NCBI GenBank assembly: GCA_023451735.1
Contig: JAEXYH010000084.1
Location: 1-31,413 of the forward strand
Direction: 5' to 3'
Length of the DNA stretch: 31,413 nt
DNA from: Pseudomonadota bacterium
GTDB taxonomy: Bacteria; Pseudomonadota; Alphaproteobacteria; Rhizobiales; Rhizobiaceae
Shown here: positions 1 through 7,563 of the stretch, piece by piece
Layout: each line of letters opens with the position of its first letter
Numbering within the stretch: the first letter of the stretch is position 1
Translations under genes and position numbers: made by a program
Notes under the pieces: generated by a model
Told to the model about the DNA's origin: nothing
Seen by the model: the letters and a program-made list of their open reading frames with translations, nothing else
Database searches by the model: none

Positions 1-2
1 AG

Positions 3-77
3 TGGCACGCCCTAGGGGAGTCGAACCCCTCTTTTCAGAATGAAAATCTGACGTCCTAACCGATAGACGAAGGGCGC
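3..77 (-). tRNA. tRNA-Glu (anticodon TTC), copy 1
   Basis: On the minus strand the sequence folds as a complete tRNA. The acceptor strands are GCGCCCT and AGGGCGT with a G·U closing pair, the anticodon loop is TTTTCAT with anticodon TTC, the T arm contains GGTTCGACTCC, and the discriminator G is followed by an encoded CCA (positions 3–5). It is identical to the second copy at 219–293. It decodes GAA/GAG. Its own promoter lies at 91–119. Confidence 0.95.
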
Positions 78-90
78 GTGCTGTGGCGCC

Positions 91-119
91 CTTATAGGGG
101 CGTCAATCAAAGACCGCAA
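91..119 (-). promoter_or_regulatory. Sigma-70-type promoter of tRNA-Glu copy 1
   Basis: Read on the minus strand there is a TTGCGG −35 element, a 17-bp spacer and a TATAAG −10 element, followed at once by the GC-rich discriminator GGCGCC, as is usual for stringently controlled stable-RNA promoters. The same layout stands in front of the second tRNA-Glu and the tRNA-Pro. Assignment rests on motif and spacing only. Confidence 0.6.
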
Positions 120-218
120 GCGCAAAAATGCACTTTTCAAAGGTCAAATTCAGAAAAATTCTAAATTGCTCGAATGTTGAATTGAGTAATTCGAACAAGG
201 ACTTGGGGAGAAGGTAAG

Positions 219-293
219 TGGCACGCCCTAGGGGAGTCGAACCCCTCTTTTCAGAATGAAAATCTGACGTCCTAACCGATAGACGAAGGGCGC
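219..293 (-). tRNA. tRNA-Glu (anticodon TTC), copy 2
   Basis: This is a base-for-base copy of the tRNA-Glu at 3–77, including the encoded CCA (219–221), and lies 216 bp from it in the same orientation. The 141 bp between the two genes are AT-richer than the surroundings and show no coding character; they contain copy 1's promoter. Confidence 0.95.
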
Positions 294-307
294 GTGCGGT
301 GAGCGCC

Positions 308-336
308 CTTATAGAGAGGGGATTTATTTCCTGCAA
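308..336 (-). promoter_or_regulatory. Sigma-70-type promoter of tRNA-Glu copy 2
   Basis: On the minus strand a TTGCAG −35 element and a TATAAG −10 element are separated by 17 bp and followed by GGCGC. The spacing and the −10/discriminator block match those of copy 1, while the spacer differs, so the core elements look conserved by selection and not only by duplication. Confidence 0.6.
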
Positions 337-360
337 GCTTCAAAACGAACTTTTTTTGCA

Positions 361-387
361 AAAAAATGACAGGCTTTCAAAGCCTGT
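361..387 (-). terminator. Rho-independent terminator of the lipoprotein gene
   Basis: On the minus strand an 8-bp perfect stem (ACAGGCTT/AAGCCTGT, triloop, 369–387) is followed by CATTTTTTTGC. The hairpin lies 17 bp downstream of the stop codon at 405, so it should end the transcript of the 405–1106 gene before the tRNA genes. This is the clearest classical terminator in the window. Confidence 0.8.
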
Positions 388-404
388 GGAAAGTGCTTGA
401 AAAG

Positions 405-1106
405 CTAATTGAATCCGCAGCTTATCATGTTGCCATTGGCGTCGTTGCCACAGGCGACGGGTGCGCCTGTGCTGAATACGCTGCGCGCCATGGCGTTGAC
501 GCCGCCGGACGGCATTGCGCTCGCCGCAGGATGGGGAGAATCGAGCGCGGTCAAGGCGGTTGCCGTTGTCGGTTCCGGGGCAGGGCCGTGCCCGGAAAAG
601 ATGCTGACATTGCCGGCGCGAACGCCGGTCGGTTCCGTTACTGCGCCTGCAATCGATGCTGGCATCGGCGAATAGGTCTGTGTCAGCGCGTTTTGGGCAG
701 GCGTGCCGCCGGCTATCGCTATCATGCCCTTCTGGGAAGTCTTGCGGCCATGTGCTGTTGCCACCATCGGATCGACATATGTGCCTTGAGCGCCGGGCAT
801 GGCCGTTCCGCCCTTGGCCAGCATGCCGACCGCCTCCTCGGCAGTCTCCGCCTGGCCCGCATCCGCCACCTTTTTCGTCGTGGCGCAGCTGCCGAGCATC
901 GTAACCATGAGCCCGGCGATCGTAGCCTGCCGGATGAAGCCGCCCGTGGATGAACGGAAGAAACGGATGGAGGATATGGTCGTCAACGCCTTGGCCTTTC
1001 CGGCTGGTGATGCAGATTGAAGCCGCGAATCGCGTAACCCAATCATCACGTCCAAGCTTGCGTGGACCCTGAGCGACGAAGGCGGAGCGTCATGCGCCGC
1101 CTTCAA
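405..1106 (-). CDS. Hypothetical lipoprotein
   Basis: I do not recognise a family. The 233-codon frame has a hydrophobic stretch ending in a lipobox, TIAGLMVTMLGSC, with the lipidated Cys near residue 74 of the longest frame, so the true start is probably internal (an ATG at residue 21 or a TTG around residue 41) and not the first ATG. The mature part is rich in Ala, Gly, Thr and Pro, low in predicted structure, and ends in a short Cys-containing segment (ACGNDANGN…SCGFN). An outer-membrane or periplasm-facing lipoprotein is the likely fate. It is followed by a strong terminator and sits 7 bp beyond gloA, so read-through from gloA is possible. Function is unknown. The frame is credible because of the lipobox and terminator, but the opposite strand is also partly open. 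Confidence 0.6.
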   Translation of the reverse strand: MKAAHDAPPSSLRVHASLDVMIGLRDSRLQSASPAGKAKALTTISSIRFFRSSTGGFIRQATIAGLMVTMLGSCATTKKVADAGQAETAEEAVGMLAKGGTAMPGAQGTYVDPMVATAHGRKTSQKGMIAIAGGTPAQNALTQTYSPMPASIAGAVTEPTGVRAGNVSIFSGHGPAPEPTTATALTALDSPHPAASAMPSGGVNAMARSVFSTGAPVACGNDANGNMISCGFN

Positions 1107-1112
1107 AAGTCT

Positions 1113-1553
1113 TTACCAGCTGCCGATATTCGGTGCCGAAGCCCAGGGCTCTGCGACCGGAAGATTGCCGCCCTTCTGGAGGATTTCGAACGAAATGCCG
1201 TCGGGCGAGCGGACAAAGGCCATGCGGCCTTCGCGCGGCGGTCGGTTGATGGTCACGCCGTTCTTCTGCAGATGCTCGCAATAGTCATAGATATTGTCGA
1301 CCTCGTAGGCGAGGTGACCGAAATTGCGGCCGCCCGTATAGTCCTCAGGGTCCCAGTTATAGGTCAGCTCCAGGCATGGCGCCTGGGTGGCATTGGCCTG
1401 ATCGATATCGTCGCTTGCCGCGAGGAAAACGAGCGTGAAACGGCCCTTTTCGTTTTCAATGCGGCGGACTTCTTTCAGGCCCAGCAGAGTTGTATAGAAA
1501 TGAAGGGAGGCATCCAGGTCTTTGACCCGGACCATAGTGTGGAGATAACGCAT
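1113..1553 (-). CDS. gloA: Lactoylglutathione lyase (glyoxalase I)
   Basis: The enzyme isomerises the hemithioacetal of methylglyoxal and glutathione to S-lactoylglutathione, the first step of cytosolic methylglyoxal detoxification. At 146 aa it is close to the usual length of bacterial GloA. The two βαβββ modules are visible: MRYLHTMVRVKDLDASLHFY opens the first, and NFGHLAYEVDNIYDYCEHL opens the second. The four metal ligands expected for the family fall at H5, E62, H80 and E123, so the active site looks complete. The short form without the extra Zn-type insertions suggests a Ni/Co-dependent enzyme, which is inference. It is followed 7 bp later by the lipoprotein gene on the same strand and diverges from the cold-shock gene upstream. 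Confidence 0.93.
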   Translation of the reverse strand: MRYLHTMVRVKDLDASLHFYTTLLGLKEVRRIENEKGRFTLVFLAASDDIDQANATQAPCLELTYNWDPEDYTGGRNFGHLAYEVDNIYDYCEHLQKNGVTINRPPREGRMAFVRSPDGISFEILQKGGNLPVAEPWASAPNIGSW

Positions 1554-1746
1554 TTGGATCCCTCGATTTTAGCGGTTTCGCCACCCCCGATATGGAACAG
1601 GCACCAGCTTGGAGCAAGCCACCGCGAATAGAAAGGCCGTGAATAATAAGAACACAAGACTTGCGCTGGACGGTTGGCGCAATGTTAATCTATCCTCTAA
1701 GAATCAGTTAACCGTCGTGTGGCGCGTAACCGAGGGGCCGACAGGT

Positions 1747-2325
1747 ATGGCAGACAGAATGTCATCTAAGGGCATTGCCAGTTTCGAAGATTTTGCAGGC
1801 GAACCGGTCGATCTGATCGAGATCACGGGCGTCGTCAAATGGTTCGACGTTGCCAAGGGCTTCGGTTTTATCGTGCCGGACAACGGCATGCAGGATGTGC
1901 TTCTGCACGTCACCTGCCTGCGCCGCGATGGCTACCAGACCATTCTCGAAGGCACTCGCATCGTTGCGATGATCCAGCGGCGTGATCGCGGCTATCAGGC
2001 TTTCCGCATCCTTTCCATGGACCAGTCCACGGCCGTTCACCCGTCTCAGATGCCGCCGGTGCGCACCCATGTGCAGGTGACTGCGACAAGCGGGCTCGAG
2101 CGGGCGCTGGTCAAGTGGTTCAACCGCACCAAGGGGTTCGGTTTCCTGACCCGCGGCGAGGGGACTGAGGATATCTTTGTCCACATGGAAACGCTGCGCC
2201 GCTTCGGCTTGACCGAGCTGAGGCCCGGCCAGGTTGTGCTTGTCCGCTTCGGACCGGGCGAAAAAGGCCTGATGGCCGCGGAAATCCATCCCGACAACGT
2301 CGCGCCCGCGAGCCGGTCGCACTGA
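1747..2325 (+). CDS. Cold-shock protein with two cold-shock domains
   Basis: The 192-aa protein has two nucleic-acid-binding cold-shock domains in tandem. The first has GVVKWFDVAKGFGFIVPD and DVLLHVTCL; the second has ALVKWFNRTKGFGFLTRG and DIFVHMETL. These are the RNP1 and RNP2 motifs, the second copy being nearer to consensus. A short Pro-rich linker joins them. The frame is open 46 codons further upstream, but the ATG at 1747 (MADRMSSKGIASF) fits rhizobial homologues. Single-domain CspA proteins are about 70 aa, so this is the double-length type common in alphaproteobacteria, thought to act as an RNA chaperone or stress regulator. Its TGA shares a base with the ATG of the DUF192 gene, which points to translational coupling. 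Confidence 0.9.
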   Translation: MADRMSSKGIASFEDFAGEPVDLIEITGVVKWFDVAKGFGFIVPDNGMQDVLLHVTCLRRDGYQTILEGTRIVAMIQRRDRGYQAFRILSMDQSTAVHPSQMPPVRTHVQVTATSGLERALVKWFNRTKGFGFLTRGEGTEDIFVHMETLRRFGLTELRPGQVVLVRFGPGEKGLMAAEIHPDNVAPASRSH

Positions 2326-2846
2326 TGTCGGCAACCGCACCGTCTATGATTGGAAATGCAGTGAAAGGCGCCTTCATGGCGCTTTTCTTCGTTTTTGCTG
2401 CAGACGCTGCCGCCGCGCAGGGGCCTCTGCGAGTTCAGGCGGAGCAGGACATTGTTTTCCCTAAATCCGAACTCACAATCCGCAGCGCGGACGGCAAGAC
2501 CCATCCTTTCGTCGTCGAACTCGCCGTCGACGACGCGCAGCGCGAACGGGGCTTGATGTTCCGCAAGCAGATGGATCCCAATCACGGCATGCTGTTCGAT
2601 TTCGGAGCGGAGCGTCAGGTCTCCATGTGGATGGAAAATACCGTTCTCGCCCTCGATATGGTCTTCATCCGCACCGATGGCACGATCTCGCATATCCGCG
2701 AAAACGCCGTTCCTTTTTCCCGCGACATCATCGATTCGCGCGGCCCGGTAAAATACGTGCTGGAACTCAATGCCGGCCGCACCGGCGCACTCGGCATAAA
2801 GGTCGGCGATAAGGTGATCGGCAAGCCGTTTCGTAATGGCGGCTGA
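2325..2846 (+). CDS. DUF192 family exported protein
   Basis: The 173-aa protein begins with a hydrophobic segment (MALFFVFAADAAAAQG) that looks like a signal peptide cleaved near residue 32, so it is probably periplasmic. The rest matches DUF192: VELAVDDAQRERGLMFRKQM, GMLFDFG, MWMENTVLALDMVFI, and a C-terminal KYVLELNAG…GIKVGDKV. The function of DUF192 proteins is not established. The start overlaps the stop of the cold-shock gene (TGATG), so the two are one transcription unit. No clear terminator follows; the next feature is a tRNA gene on the other strand. Confidence 0.85.
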   Translation: MSATAPSMIGNAVKGAFMALFFVFAADAAAAQGPLRVQAEQDIVFPKSELTIRSADGKTHPFVVELAVDDAQRERGLMFRKQMDPNHGMLFDFGAERQVSMWMENTVLALDMVFIRTDGTISHIRENAVPFSRDIIDSRGPVKYVLELNAGRTGALGIKVGDKVIGKPFRNGG

Positions 2847-2999
2847 CCCGCAAGCGTGAACAGCGCGAGCGAACGAAAATCCCGACCTGATTGAGAATGC
2901 GCTTCGCAATTACAATAAGTTGCCGGAAATTCGTCACAAGACGAATACGGATCTACGCATAACCACTTCAAAAAAAAGTATTATTTTTGGGAAAAACAA

Positions 3000-3076
<77 letters not shown>

Positions 3077-3091
3077 TGCCAAGGTGCAGGC

Positions 3092-3120
3092 GAGATACAC
3101 GGTTCCTGTGCGGGCCGCAA
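3092..3120 (-). promoter_or_regulatory. Promoter of tRNA-Pro
   Basis: On the minus strand a TTGCGG −35 element (3115–3120) is separated by 17 bp from TATCTC (3092–3097). The −35 hexamer and spacing are the same as at the first tRNA-Glu gene. The −10 element is weaker than those of the tRNA-Glu genes. Confidence 0.5.
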
Positions 3121-3275
3121 CAGCAAAAATGGACATTCGCCAAGACAGTTTGGTCTTGCAGGGCTTTGGCGGGGGTTATAACCGCATTTTGTAACGGTCT
3201 TTATGTATCCCAGCAGCGTTTCACGCGTGCGAACCGGCCTCTTAGGATTGATTTTTTGGGAATCAAAGAGGAGTG

Positions 3276-3340
3276 ACAGAATTCACCGAGCCAGTCCCGG
3301 TCCGCCGCCTCAGTCCGGTGGGTGGCGCGGTGAATTCTGT
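3276..3340. repeat. 65-bp element bounded by perfect 13-bp inverted repeats
   Basis: ACAGAATTCACCG at 3276–3288 is the exact reverse complement of CGGTGAATTCTGT at 3328–3340, and the 39-bp core between them is GC-rich. It lies in the otherwise empty 421 bp between tRNA-Pro and pdxJ. No direct target repeat is visible at the ends. It could be a small palindromic intergenic element, a structured leader or a terminator without a T run. Nothing else is seen in this gap apart from the tRNA-Pro promoter. Confidence 0.6.
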
Positions 3341-3497
3341 TAGATAAATCTAATATAAAATGCGATCAAATCAAACCCTGCCGTGTATGAAAATTTGGTC
3401 GATGAAAAATCTTGATGGCAATCATGGCTTTCGGTTGGTGGTTTTTGTGCTTTTCGTCATCTAAGAAGAATTGTTCTTTGTTCAGCGGATGCCCCTC

Positions 3498-4250
3498 ATG
3501 CCCACCTTGCTTTCCGTAAATCTGAATGCCGTTGCCATGCTGCGCAATCGCCGCGATCTCCCGTGGCCGAGTGTCGAGGGTCTGGGGCGAGTTGCTCTTC
3601 AGGCGGGTGCGTCCGGCCTCACGGTTCACCCTCGGCCCGACCAGCGGCATATCCGCTTTTCCGATCTACCGGTAATCCGGGCCCTGATCGATGACGAGTT
3701 TCCGGAGGCCGAATTCAATATCGAGGGATACCCGAGCGAGGATTTTCTGCAGCTTTGCGAGCGGATAGAGCCTGAACAGGTCACGCTTGTGCCGGATGAT
3801 CCGTCCCAGGCGACCTCCGATCACGGTTTTGACTTCCGCCGTGACGGTGACATGCTGAAACCGATCGTTGCGCGCCTGAAGAAAAGCGGCATGCGGGTCT
3901 CGCTATTCGCCGATGGTGATGGCGACACGGAAGCTGTCGAGTTGGCCAAGGCGACGGGGGCGGATCGTATCGAGCTTTATACCGGTCCCTATGGCGGCTG
4001 CTTCGACGATCCGCAGAATGGGGTCGCCATTCTTGCCGATCTGGGCAAGACCGCCGATGCCGCTATCGCTCTCGGGCTCGGGGTCAATGCCGGGCATGAC
4101 CTGACGGTGGCCAACCTGCCGGCACTGGTCAAACGTATCCCGCGTCTCGCAGAAGTTTCAATCGGTCACGGCCTGACGGCCGATGCACTGGAGTTTGGCA
4201 TGGCGGAGACCGTCCGTCGCTTTCGTCGCGCCTGCGGCCAAGCCGTCTGA
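3498..4250 (+). CDS. pdxJ: Pyridoxine 5'-phosphate synthase PdxJ
   Basis: PdxJ condenses 1-deoxyxylulose 5-phosphate with 3-amino-2-oxopropyl phosphate to give pyridoxine 5'-phosphate in de novo vitamin B6 synthesis, as a cytosolic octameric TIM barrel. The protein is 250 aa, the usual size. Family segments are LSVNLNAVAMLRNRR at the N terminus, GLTVHPRPDQRHI, FNIEGYP, EQVTLVPDDP, VSLFADGD, RIELYTGPYGG and VNAGHDLT near the C terminus, followed by VSIGHGLTADAL. The frame is open to 3471, but the ATG at 3498 (MPTLLSVNLNA) matches the family start; an alternative ATG at 3489 cannot be excluded. No strong ribosome-binding site is seen for either. It appears monocistronic, ending in a GC-rich hairpin. 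Confidence 0.95.
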   Translation: MPTLLSVNLNAVAMLRNRRDLPWPSVEGLGRVALQAGASGLTVHPRPDQRHIRFSDLPVIRALIDDEFPEAEFNIEGYPSEDFLQLCERIEPEQVTLVPDDPSQATSDHGFDFRRDGDMLKPIVARLKKSGMRVSLFADGDGDTEAVELAKATGADRIELYTGPYGGCFDDPQNGVAILADLGKTADAAIALGLGVNAGHDLTVANLPALVKRIPRLAEVSIGHGLTADALEFGMAETVRRFRRACGQAV

Positions 4251-4261
4251 ACTCTCCGCGG

Positions 4262-4281
4262 GCGCGCCCTGGGCGGCGCGC
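4262..4281 (+). terminator. Possible terminator hairpin after pdxJ
   Basis: GCGCGCC and GGCGCGC form a 7-bp stem around a 6-base loop, 11 bp after the pdxJ stop, followed by only three Ts. The stem is stable but the U tract is short, so termination may be partial. Confidence 0.4.
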
Positions 4282-4446
4282 TTTCGACCCGATCACATGA
4301 ATTGGATTGGTGCTATGCGCCCGACGCATTTGTTCTTGGGAATTGTCAACCTAAGTCACTGTTGATGCGGTTCTCGAAAGGGAACGGCATCTGAGCATGC
4401 TGCGCGCAGCATGGGTTGTCAGTTGCCAACAGAAAGAGTGCTCAAA

Positions 4447-5712
4447 GTGACCAAACATAGGGTTGTCGTCATCGGCGGAGGTTTCGGGGGAATTCAAACC
4501 GTTCATGGTCTGAAGGGAGCGCCAGTGGAGATCACGCTGATCGACCGGCGAAATCACCATCTGTTCCAGCCGCTCCTCTATCAGGTCGCGACCACTTTGC
4601 TCGCCACATCGGAAATAGCGTGGCCCATTCGTCGGCTTTACCGCGACCGGCAAGACGTCACCACTATTCTCGACGAGGTCGTGGGTGTCGACACAGTTGC
4701 AAGGCTGGTCAAACTGAACTCCGGTCGCGAAATTCCCTATGATACGCTTGTTCTGGCAACCGGTGCCCGGCATGCCTATTTCGGCCGTGACGAATGGGAG
4801 AAGCTGGCGCCCGGTCTGAAGACGCTGGAAGATGCGACGACCCTTCGTCGCCGTATCCTGCTCGCCTTCGAGCGTGCGGAAATGGCGCAAGATACGGCGG
4901 ATCGCGATGCACTCCTGACATTTGCGATCATCGGGGCCGGGCCGACCGGCGTCGAGCTGGCCGGTACGATCGCCGAACTGGCGCAGAAGGTGCTGCCGCC
5001 GGAGTTCCGTAGCATCGATACGACTGCGACGAAGGTACTCCTGATCGAGGCCGGCCCGCGTGTTCTCGCCGCCTTTTCCGAGGATTTGTCGACCTATGCA
5101 AAATCGGCACTCGAAAAACTCGGCGTCGAAGTTCAAACCGGCCAGCCGGTGACCGCGATCACGGAAGACGGTGTCACGATCGGCGAAACCTTCGTCCCCT
5201 GCAGAACCGTGATCTGGGCCGCCGGCGTGCAGGCATCTCCCGCTGCACAATGGATAGGCGCCGAGGCCGACAGGGCAGGGCGCACGATCGTCGGTCCCGA
5301 TCTTTCCGCCGTGCACGAGCCGAACATCTTTGTTATCGGCGACACCGCCTCCGTGACACAGCAGGATGGAAAACCGGTTCCTGGGATCGCACCGGCCGCC
5401 AAACAGCAGGGCTCCTACGTAGCCAAGGTCATCAAAGCGCGGCTGGCGAATAAGCCGGCGCCGGCACCTTTCAAATATTTCCATCAGGGCAGCCTGGCAA
5501 CGATCGGCAAACGTGCCGCGGTCATTGATTTCGGCCGGATCAAGCTGAAGGGTGGGCTTGCCTGGTGGATATGGGGCCTTGCCCATATCTACTTCCTGAT
5601 CGGTACACGGTCACGGCTCGCCGTCGCCTGGAGCTGGTTATGGATCTATCTGTCGGGCCAGCACAGCGCTCGCCTGATCACACAGAAGGAAACGTTGAAG
5701 GACGAGGCGTGA
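4447..5712 (+). CDS. ndh: Type II NADH dehydrogenase (NDH-2)
   Basis: This FAD enzyme oxidises NADH and reduces quinone at the inner face of the cytoplasmic membrane without pumping protons. With the GTG start at 4447 it has 421 aa, close to bacterial NDH-2. The FAD-binding GGGFGG motif is at residues 10–15, a second Rossmann motif for NADH (IIGAGPTGVELAG) begins near residue 161, and the FAD-ribityl contact VIGDTAS lies near 297. The C terminus (LAHIYFLIGTRSRLAVAWSW, then LWIYLSGQHSARLI) is the amphipathic membrane-association segment typical of NDH-2. GTG is preferred because it follows AAAGAG at suitable distance and starts right at the FAD motif; an in-frame ATG at 4411 would add 12 residues. 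It is not in an operon and converges on the AraC-type gene. Confidence 0.9.
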   Translation: MTKHRVVVIGGGFGGIQTVHGLKGAPVEITLIDRRNHHLFQPLLYQVATTLLATSEIAWPIRRLYRDRQDVTTILDEVVGVDTVARLVKLNSGREIPYDTLVLATGARHAYFGRDEWEKLAPGLKTLEDATTLRRRILLAFERAEMAQDTADRDALLTFAIIGAGPTGVELAGTIAELAQKVLPPEFRSIDTTATKVLLIEAGPRVLAAFSEDLSTYAKSALEKLGVEVQTGQPVTAITEDGVTIGETFVPCRTVIWAAGVQASPAAQWIGAEADRAGRTIVGPDLSAVHEPNIFVIGDTASVTQQDGKPVPGIAPAAKQQGSYVAKVIKARLANKPAPAPFKYFHQGSLATIGKRAAVIDFGRIKLKGGLAWWIWGLAHIYFLIGTRSRLAVAWSWLWIYLSGQHSARLITQKETLKDEA

Positions 5713-5728
5713 CCTGAAACGCCGCCAT

Positions 5729-5759
5729 GAGCACACTCGGGTTCAACTCGAGGGTGCTC
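5729..5759. terminator. Bidirectional hairpin between ndh and the AraC-type gene
   Basis: A 31-base inverted repeat beginning GAGCAC and ending GTGCTC pairs over 14 positions with one A/G mismatch and a three-base loop. It lies 16 bp after the ndh stop in the convergent gap. Neither side has a T run, so it may act as an mRNA 3' end stabiliser or a weak terminator for both genes. Confidence 0.5.
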
Positions 5760-5840
5760 TGAGCTTCTACTGCCGTTCCAGCGACGGCAAAGTGAACAGA
5801 TCCTCGGGTGAAACCCGGAATCTGGGATGACGCTGAGACA

Positions 5841-6869
5841 TTAAACCACAACGCCGGTGCGCGCCGTGTTGAGCGTCAGCTTACGTTCGGCGCGCTCCTG
5901 CTGCGGAGAGCGGTTATAGACCTCGCGATAGCATTTGGAAAAATGCGAGGCGGAAACGAAGCCGCAGGCGACAGCCACCTCGACCACCGGCATGGAGGAC
6001 TGCACCAACAGATGCCGGGCCCGGTCCAACCGGATTTCGAGATAATAACGGGCCGGTGACCGGCCCATTTCCTGGCGGAACAATCGCTCGATCTGGCGGC
6101 GGGAAAGGCCTGCATCGTCGGCAATCTCGATCAGGGACAGAGGTTCGGCAAGGTTGTTTTCCATCAGCTCGATGATCGAAAGAACCTTGGAATTCTGTAC
6201 TCCGAGGCGCGCCCGAAGCGGCAGGCGCTGGCGGTCATGCGGGTTGCGCACCCGGTCTGTCAGCTGCTGCTCGCAAATCCGGTTGACAAGGTTTTCGCCA
6301 AAATCCTGGCCGATCAGGTTGAGCATCATATCAAGCGACGCGGTGCCGCCGGCGCAGGTATAGAGATTGCCGTCGACCTCGTAGAGATCGGCATAGACTT
6401 CGGCCTGCGGAAAGGCTTCCGAGAAGCCGGGAAGGTTTTCCCAGTGGATGGCGCAGCGCTTGCCGTTGAGCAGCCCCGCCTGGGCGAGAACATGCGCGCC
6501 GGTGCAAAGGCTGCCGACCGCGATGCCGCGATTATACGTCTCGCGCAGCCAGGCATTGACCGACTTGTTGTTGAATTCCTCGACATAGATGCCGGAACAC
6601 ACGAGAACCATGTTCGGCCGGTTTTCACCGCCCAAATGGCGTCGTTCGTCGGCCAGCGACGAATTGACCTCTATGCCGATGCCGCTAGACGAATATACCT
6701 TTTGCCCGTCGGCGGAACAGAGCCGCCACGTATAGGCGGAATAGCCGAGCATGCGGTTGGCGATCCGCAGCGTTTCGATTGCCGCTGAAAACGGCAGCAT
6801 GGTGAAGTGCGGAACGAGAAAGAAGACGATCGCGCGCTTCTGAACCTGTGGCTTGCTGGTAAGATCCAT
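5841..6869 (-). CDS. AraC-family regulator of GlxA/GbdR type
   Basis: The 342-aa protein has an N-terminal DJ-1/PfpI-like domain (about residues 12–190), with GSLCTGAHVLAQAGLLNG around C122 at the family's nucleophile elbow, and a C-terminal AraC DNA-binding domain with two helix-turn-helices: LIEIADDAGLSRRQIERLF (246–264) and VEVAVACGFVSASHFSKCYR (296–315). This is the architecture of GlxA, CdhR, ArgR and GbdR; GbdR activates glycine betaine and dimethylglycine catabolism in Pseudomonas. Because the next large block of genes is a betaine demethylation and transport island, it is the best candidate for its activator (inference). The ATG at 6869 follows AAGGGGAACAACGACA, a fair ribosome-binding site. 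AAGCGAC-type motifs lie in its own promoter region, suggesting autoregulation. Confidence 0.88.
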   Translation of the reverse strand: MDLTSKPQVQKRAIVFFLVPHFTMLPFSAAIETLRIANRMLGYSAYTWRLCSADGQKVYSSSGIGIEVNSSLADERRHLGGENRPNMVLVCSGIYVEEFNNKSVNAWLRETYNRGIAVGSLCTGAHVLAQAGLLNGKRCAIHWENLPGFSEAFPQAEVYADLYEVDGNLYTCAGGTASLDMMLNLIGQDFGENLVNRICEQQLTDRVRNPHDRQRLPLRARLGVQNSKVLSIIELMENNLAEPLSLIEIADDAGLSRRQIERLFRQEMGRSPARYYLEIRLDRARHLLVQSSMPVVEVAVACGFVSASHFSKCYREVYNRSPQQERAERKLTLNTARTGVVV

Positions 6870-6917
6870 TGTCGTTGTTCCCCTTGCCGCCGCTTGATGC
6901 GGTCTTGCATTGCTTCA

Positions 6918-7001
6918 AAAGCGACACTCGCATGGATGCTATTCCTGAGAAGAGCTCTTGACGACAGGGAAATGGCATTTTTGCGACATGCAGGCGTCGC
7001 A
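6918..7001. promoter_or_regulatory. Candidate operator region upstream of the AraC-type gene
   Basis: Two elements are seen. AAAGCGACACTC at 6918–6929 is identical over 12 bases to 13679–13690 in the corrinoid protein/mttB divergent promoter. TGCGAC and GTCGCA at 6982–7001 form an inverted repeat with an 8-bp spacer. The rest of this 284-bp gap (6870–7153) holds nothing else I can support. The bound protein is assumed, not shown, to be the neighbouring AraC-type regulator. Confidence 0.45.
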
Positions 7002-7153
7002 CTGGTGACAGATTCTCGGTTTTCGCCATTCCGGTCGCTTGCCGGAATGCGACATGGCCCGCAGCGTCAAGCTGGCGGACCATGTTCAGGGTTCAAATCT
7101 CGTCATTGCCGGCGCTGTTCGGCCTGGAATGCGGGGCGCTCCCGCTTTTGCCA

Positions 7154-7345
7154 TCACTTGCCGATCGTTGTCGGCCAGCCGATATCTTTACGGATTTCCT
7201 GCGGAAGTCCTTCCAGCATGCGTTCCGTCTTGCGACGATTCCAAGCTGCAATAGCACGCTCAAACAGAGACAGTTGCGGGTAGGTATTGCGAGGCTTGGA
7301 CGAGCCGCCTGGGCGGCGTTGGTCGAGATAAGTGATCATAGTCAT
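7154..7345 (-). CDS. DUF1127 small protein
   Basis: The 63-aa product ends in the DUF1127 core, LFERAIAAWNRRKTERM followed by LEGLPQEIRKDIGWPT, with the conserved Leu/Arg-rich helix and the DIG motif. DUF1127 proteins are common in Rhizobiales; some short ones act in phosphate or carbon physiology and bind RNA, but the role of this one is unknown. The start at 7345 (MTMITYLDQR) is chosen because AAGGAG sits at proper distance before it; an upstream in-frame GTG at 7372 would lack one. It diverges from the LysR-type gene at 7564. Confidence 0.85.
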   Translation of the reverse strand: MTMITYLDQRRPGGSSKPRNTYPQLSLFERAIAAWNRRKTERMLEGLPQEIRKDIGWPTTIGK

Positions 7346-7563
7346 TTCGTTTGCTCCTTGGGTTTCAGTCACGTTTTCGGCGATCTTCTCTTGGGAGTAG
7401 AAAATGCCAATCCATCACTCGATCGGATGGCCGCCGTACGTCTTATGAAGTTTTGTTTTCTATTGATGGCTGCTTCCGATGTTTCGCAGTATCCGTCCTG
7501 TTTGACTTTCAATCAAACGAAATGATATGGTGCTTATGTTCAGAAAAATTGATGGGTGCACCG

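Larger units (their letters stand above)
1..297. repeat. Tandem duplication of the tRNA-Glu unit
   Basis: Positions 1–81 and 217–297 are identical (81 bp), covering each tRNA-Glu plus a few flanking bases on both sides. Similarity then breaks up but the CTATAAGGGCGC −10 block is kept. The left copy reaches the window edge, so the true repeat may extend further left. Confidence 0.85.

Noticed and set aside
366..1020. Plus-strand open frames opposite the lipoprotein gene
   Set aside because: They lack ribosome-binding sites and have Arg/Cys/His-rich shadow composition; the minus frame has a lipobox and a terminator.
4351..5586. 411-codon minus-strand open frame
   Set aside because: It lies antisense to ndh and has no family features; it is a high-GC shadow of the ndh frame.
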